From positions 1 through 6,706 of the forward strand of contig JAKAWM010000161.1 of NCBI GenBank assembly GCA_021827285.1: a stretch of 6,706 nucleotides of DNA. The letters are read 5' to 3'. Position 1 is the stretch's first letter, and each line of letters opens with the position of its first letter. Source of the stretch: Actinomycetes bacterium (GTDB lineage Bacteria; Actinomycetota; Acidimicrobiia; Acidimicrobiales; Palsa-688). The position numbers and the translations under genes are program-made. Below the pieces are notes generated by a model. That model saw only the letters and a list, made by a program, of their open reading frames with translations. It made no database searches and was not told the origin of the DNA. Below, piece by piece: positions 5,541 to 6,706 of this stretch.

Positions 5541-6155
5541 GTGCCGGATGGAGCCTTGGCCACCCCGCACCCCGGTGGGCCAGCGTCCCGGCACGATCCT
5601 CGCATCGACGAGCCGACCCGGGAGGACCGCCGGAAGGTATGGATGTGGCTGGCGTTACTGGCCCTTTCCCCCCTCTGCATCGGGCTGGCCGTGTGGGCGT
5701 CATCGAGCCCGAGCCGCCCTTTGCCTACGGTGGAGCCCCCGGTCCCCAGCGGCTGGCAGGCCGTTCGGGGCATTTACGCCAGCTTCTCGGTCCCGAAGGG
5801 TTGGGCACTGGAAAATGCACTGTCCGACCAAGTGGGCGATGTCTATTACTCCGGCCGGGGAGGGGGAGCCGGTGAATCGGTGACCGAAGCCAACCACGAA
5901 CCCTCGGCCGCCGCCACCCCGCCGGTGATGGTCCGGGTCTTCCTGCAAGAGAACTACCGTGTTGCCGGCACCGCCAGTTTGGGGCTTCACAACGCTGCTG
6001 TGGCCTGGCTTTACCGTTTCAGGCTGGCAGACGGGTCGGCGGCCGCGGCCGTGCACGCCTGGGTGCGCAGCTCGGGTACGGACGCCTGGTTGGTGGTCTC
6101 GCCCGTCAATCGCACCACCCGGGAGGTCCTCCGTACCCTGACCCTCGCACGGTGA
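5541..6155 (+). CDS. Unrecognised single-pass membrane protein with extracytoplasmic domain
   Basis: I do not recognise this 204-residue protein. A polar, charged N-terminus (1-34, with DRRK just before the helix) leads into one hydrophobic segment (about 35-53), a Ser/Pro-rich linker (55-71), then a globular domain with YASFSVPKGWALENAL (79-94), a Gly-rich turn (105-112), AAVAWLYRFRLADG (152-165), AVHAWVRSSGTDAWLVVSP (170-188) and TREVLRTLTL (193-202). The positive-inside pattern puts the domain outside the membrane. FSVPKGW is reminiscent of PsbP- or LpqN-like surface domains, a weak resemblance only. C46 is not in a lipobox. The start is uncertain: GTG at 5541 lies 3 nt after the regulator stop and keeps the charged segment but has no Shine-Dalgarno sequence; ATG at 5643 has GGAAGG 5 nt upstream but would start inside the hydrophobic segment. 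The position suggests co-transcription with the metal operon, but no role in metal uptake is shown. Confidence 0.75.
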   Translation: MPDGALATPHPGGPASRHDPRIDEPTREDRRKVWMWLALLALSPLCIGLAVWASSSPSRPLPTVEPPVPSGWQAVRGIYASFSVPKGWALENALSDQVGDVYYSGRGGGAGESVTEANHEPSAAATPPVMVRVFLQENYRVAGTASLGLHNAAVAWLYRFRLADGSAAAAVHAWVRSSGTDAWLVVSPVNRTTREVLRTLTLAR

Positions 6156-6185
6156 TCCGCGCTCAGCCTCCTGCAAGATCAGCGG

Positions 6186-6659
6186 TTAGCGGCTCAAGAC
6201 GGCGCCGGCGGAGGCAAGCAGGGCGCGCAGGAGCGCAAAGCCGTCAGTAGAGCCGAGGAGGTCGCTGGTGGCCCGTTCAGGGTGCGGCATGAGCCCGACC
6301 ACGTTGCCCGCTTGGTTGCAGATGCCCGCGGCGTCACCCATCGACCCATTGGGGTTGTTGACATAACGCAACACCACCCGCCCCTCGCTCTCGAGTTGGC
6401 TGAGGACCTCGGGCGAAACCGTGTAGTTGCCCTCGAAATGGTTGATGGGGAGCCGGAGCCGCCGGCCGACGTCGAGGCCCGCCGTTAGCACGGACCGGTT
6501 GCTCGTCACCTCTAGTTCTGCCATCTGGCAGAGGAACGTCAGGCCCTTGTTCTTCTGCAACGCCCCCGGCAGTAGGTGTGCTTCCGTCAAGACCTGAAAG
6601 CCATTGCAGATCCCGATGACCGGCCGCCCTTGGTCGGCCATCTGCTCCACCGCCCCCAT
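6186..6659 (-). CDS. purQ: Phosphoribosylformylglycinamidine synthase subunit PurQ, C-terminal part (frameshifted, partial)
   Basis: PurQ is the glutaminase subunit of FGAM synthase. It releases ammonia from glutamine for the PurL subunit in the fourth step of de novo purine synthesis. This 157-codon open frame holds the class I glutamine amidotransferase core: nucleophile C18 in GICNGFQVL (16-24) and the catalytic His/Glu in MPHPER (H126, E128). LPINHFEGNY (70-79) and NNPNGS (101-106) are typical PurQ segments. Full PurQ is about 225-235 residues, so about 70 N-terminal residues are missing here. They continue in another frame upstream (6660-6706) and off the window. The ATG at 6659 is the Met of the usual SPVM segment, not a real start; the in-frame stop at 6699-6701 exists only because of the apparent frameshift. 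It is convergent with the metal operon, 30 nt after its last gene. Confidence 0.92.
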   Translation of the reverse strand: MGAVEQMADQGRPVIGICNGFQVLTEAHLLPGALQKNKGLTFLCQMAELEVTSNRSVLTAGLDVGRRLRLPINHFEGNYTVSPEVLSQLESEGRVVLRYVNNPNGSMGDAAGICNQAGNVVGLMPHPERATSDLLGSTDGFALLRALLASAGAVLSR

Positions 6660-6706
6660 GACGGGGGAAAGCGTGCGATCGCGCCCGGCCTCAGGTAATC
6701 ACCATG
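6660..6706 (-). pseudogene. purQ: Out-of-frame upstream piece of purQ at the window edge
   Basis: On the minus strand from 6705 the frame reads HGDYLRPGAIARF, the conserved PurQ segment that normally precedes SPVM. The codons then run out of phase: TTTCCCCCGTCATG gives F-P-P-S-W instead of F-S-P-V-M. Adding one T (plus strand GGGGGAAA at 6663-6670 becoming GGGGGAAAA) restores the full conserved sequence. This is either a one-base loss in the gene or a homopolymer error in the sequence. The rest of the N-terminus lies beyond the window. Confidence 0.8.

Noticed and set aside
6156..6188. Possible bidirectional terminator between the converging genes
   Set aside because: Only short direct repeats (AGCGGTTAGCGGCT) are seen, with no stable GC stem followed by a T run on either strand.

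Overview
The window is GC-rich with strongly G/C-biased third codon positions, tightly packed genes, stop-start overlaps and two genes that look leaderless. This suggests a high-GC actinobacterium, and an Acidimicrobiia-like lineage is possible. The lineage is inferred from style only; there is no rRNA or other taxonomic marker.

Layout. Positions 1-234 hold no gene I can support. A diacylglycerol/lipid kinase-family gene lies on the minus strand (235-1116). A 192-bp divergent intergenic region (1117-1308) separates it from a plus-strand metal-uptake operon: a periplasmic/cell-surface metal-binding protein of the ZnuA/PsaA family (1309-2391), an ABC ATPase (2394-3317), two different ABC-3 family permeases (3314-4228 and 4228-5073), a Fur-family repressor (5082-5537) and an unrecognised single-pass membrane protein (5541-6155). 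Gaps in the operon are 2 to 8 nt, or the genes overlap by 1 to 4 nt, so one polycistronic mRNA with translational coupling is likely. At the right edge, convergent on the minus strand, is purQ (glutaminase subunit of FGAM synthase). It runs off the window and is broken by an apparent one-base deletion near 6663-6670.

How it works together. The binding protein captures a divalent metal, the two permeases (probably a heterodimer) form the channel, and the ATPase drives import. The Fur-family protein encoded in the same operon probably senses the metal and represses the operon. A perfect 8-1-8 inverted repeat (1272-1288), matching the 7-1-7 architecture of Fur/Zur boxes, covers the -35 element of a promoter whose predicted start coincides with the ATG at 1309. 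The circuit therefore looks like a self-regulated, leaderless metal-uptake operon. Zinc is the default guess, but a Glu at the third metal-ligand position and the paired permeases are features of Mn/Fe importers, so the substrate is open.

I found no CRISPR array, mobile element, tRNA, rRNA or clear new defence or biosynthetic system. The points most worth checking are the operator/leaderless promoter, the metal specificity, the unknown membrane protein at the operon end, and the purQ frameshift.
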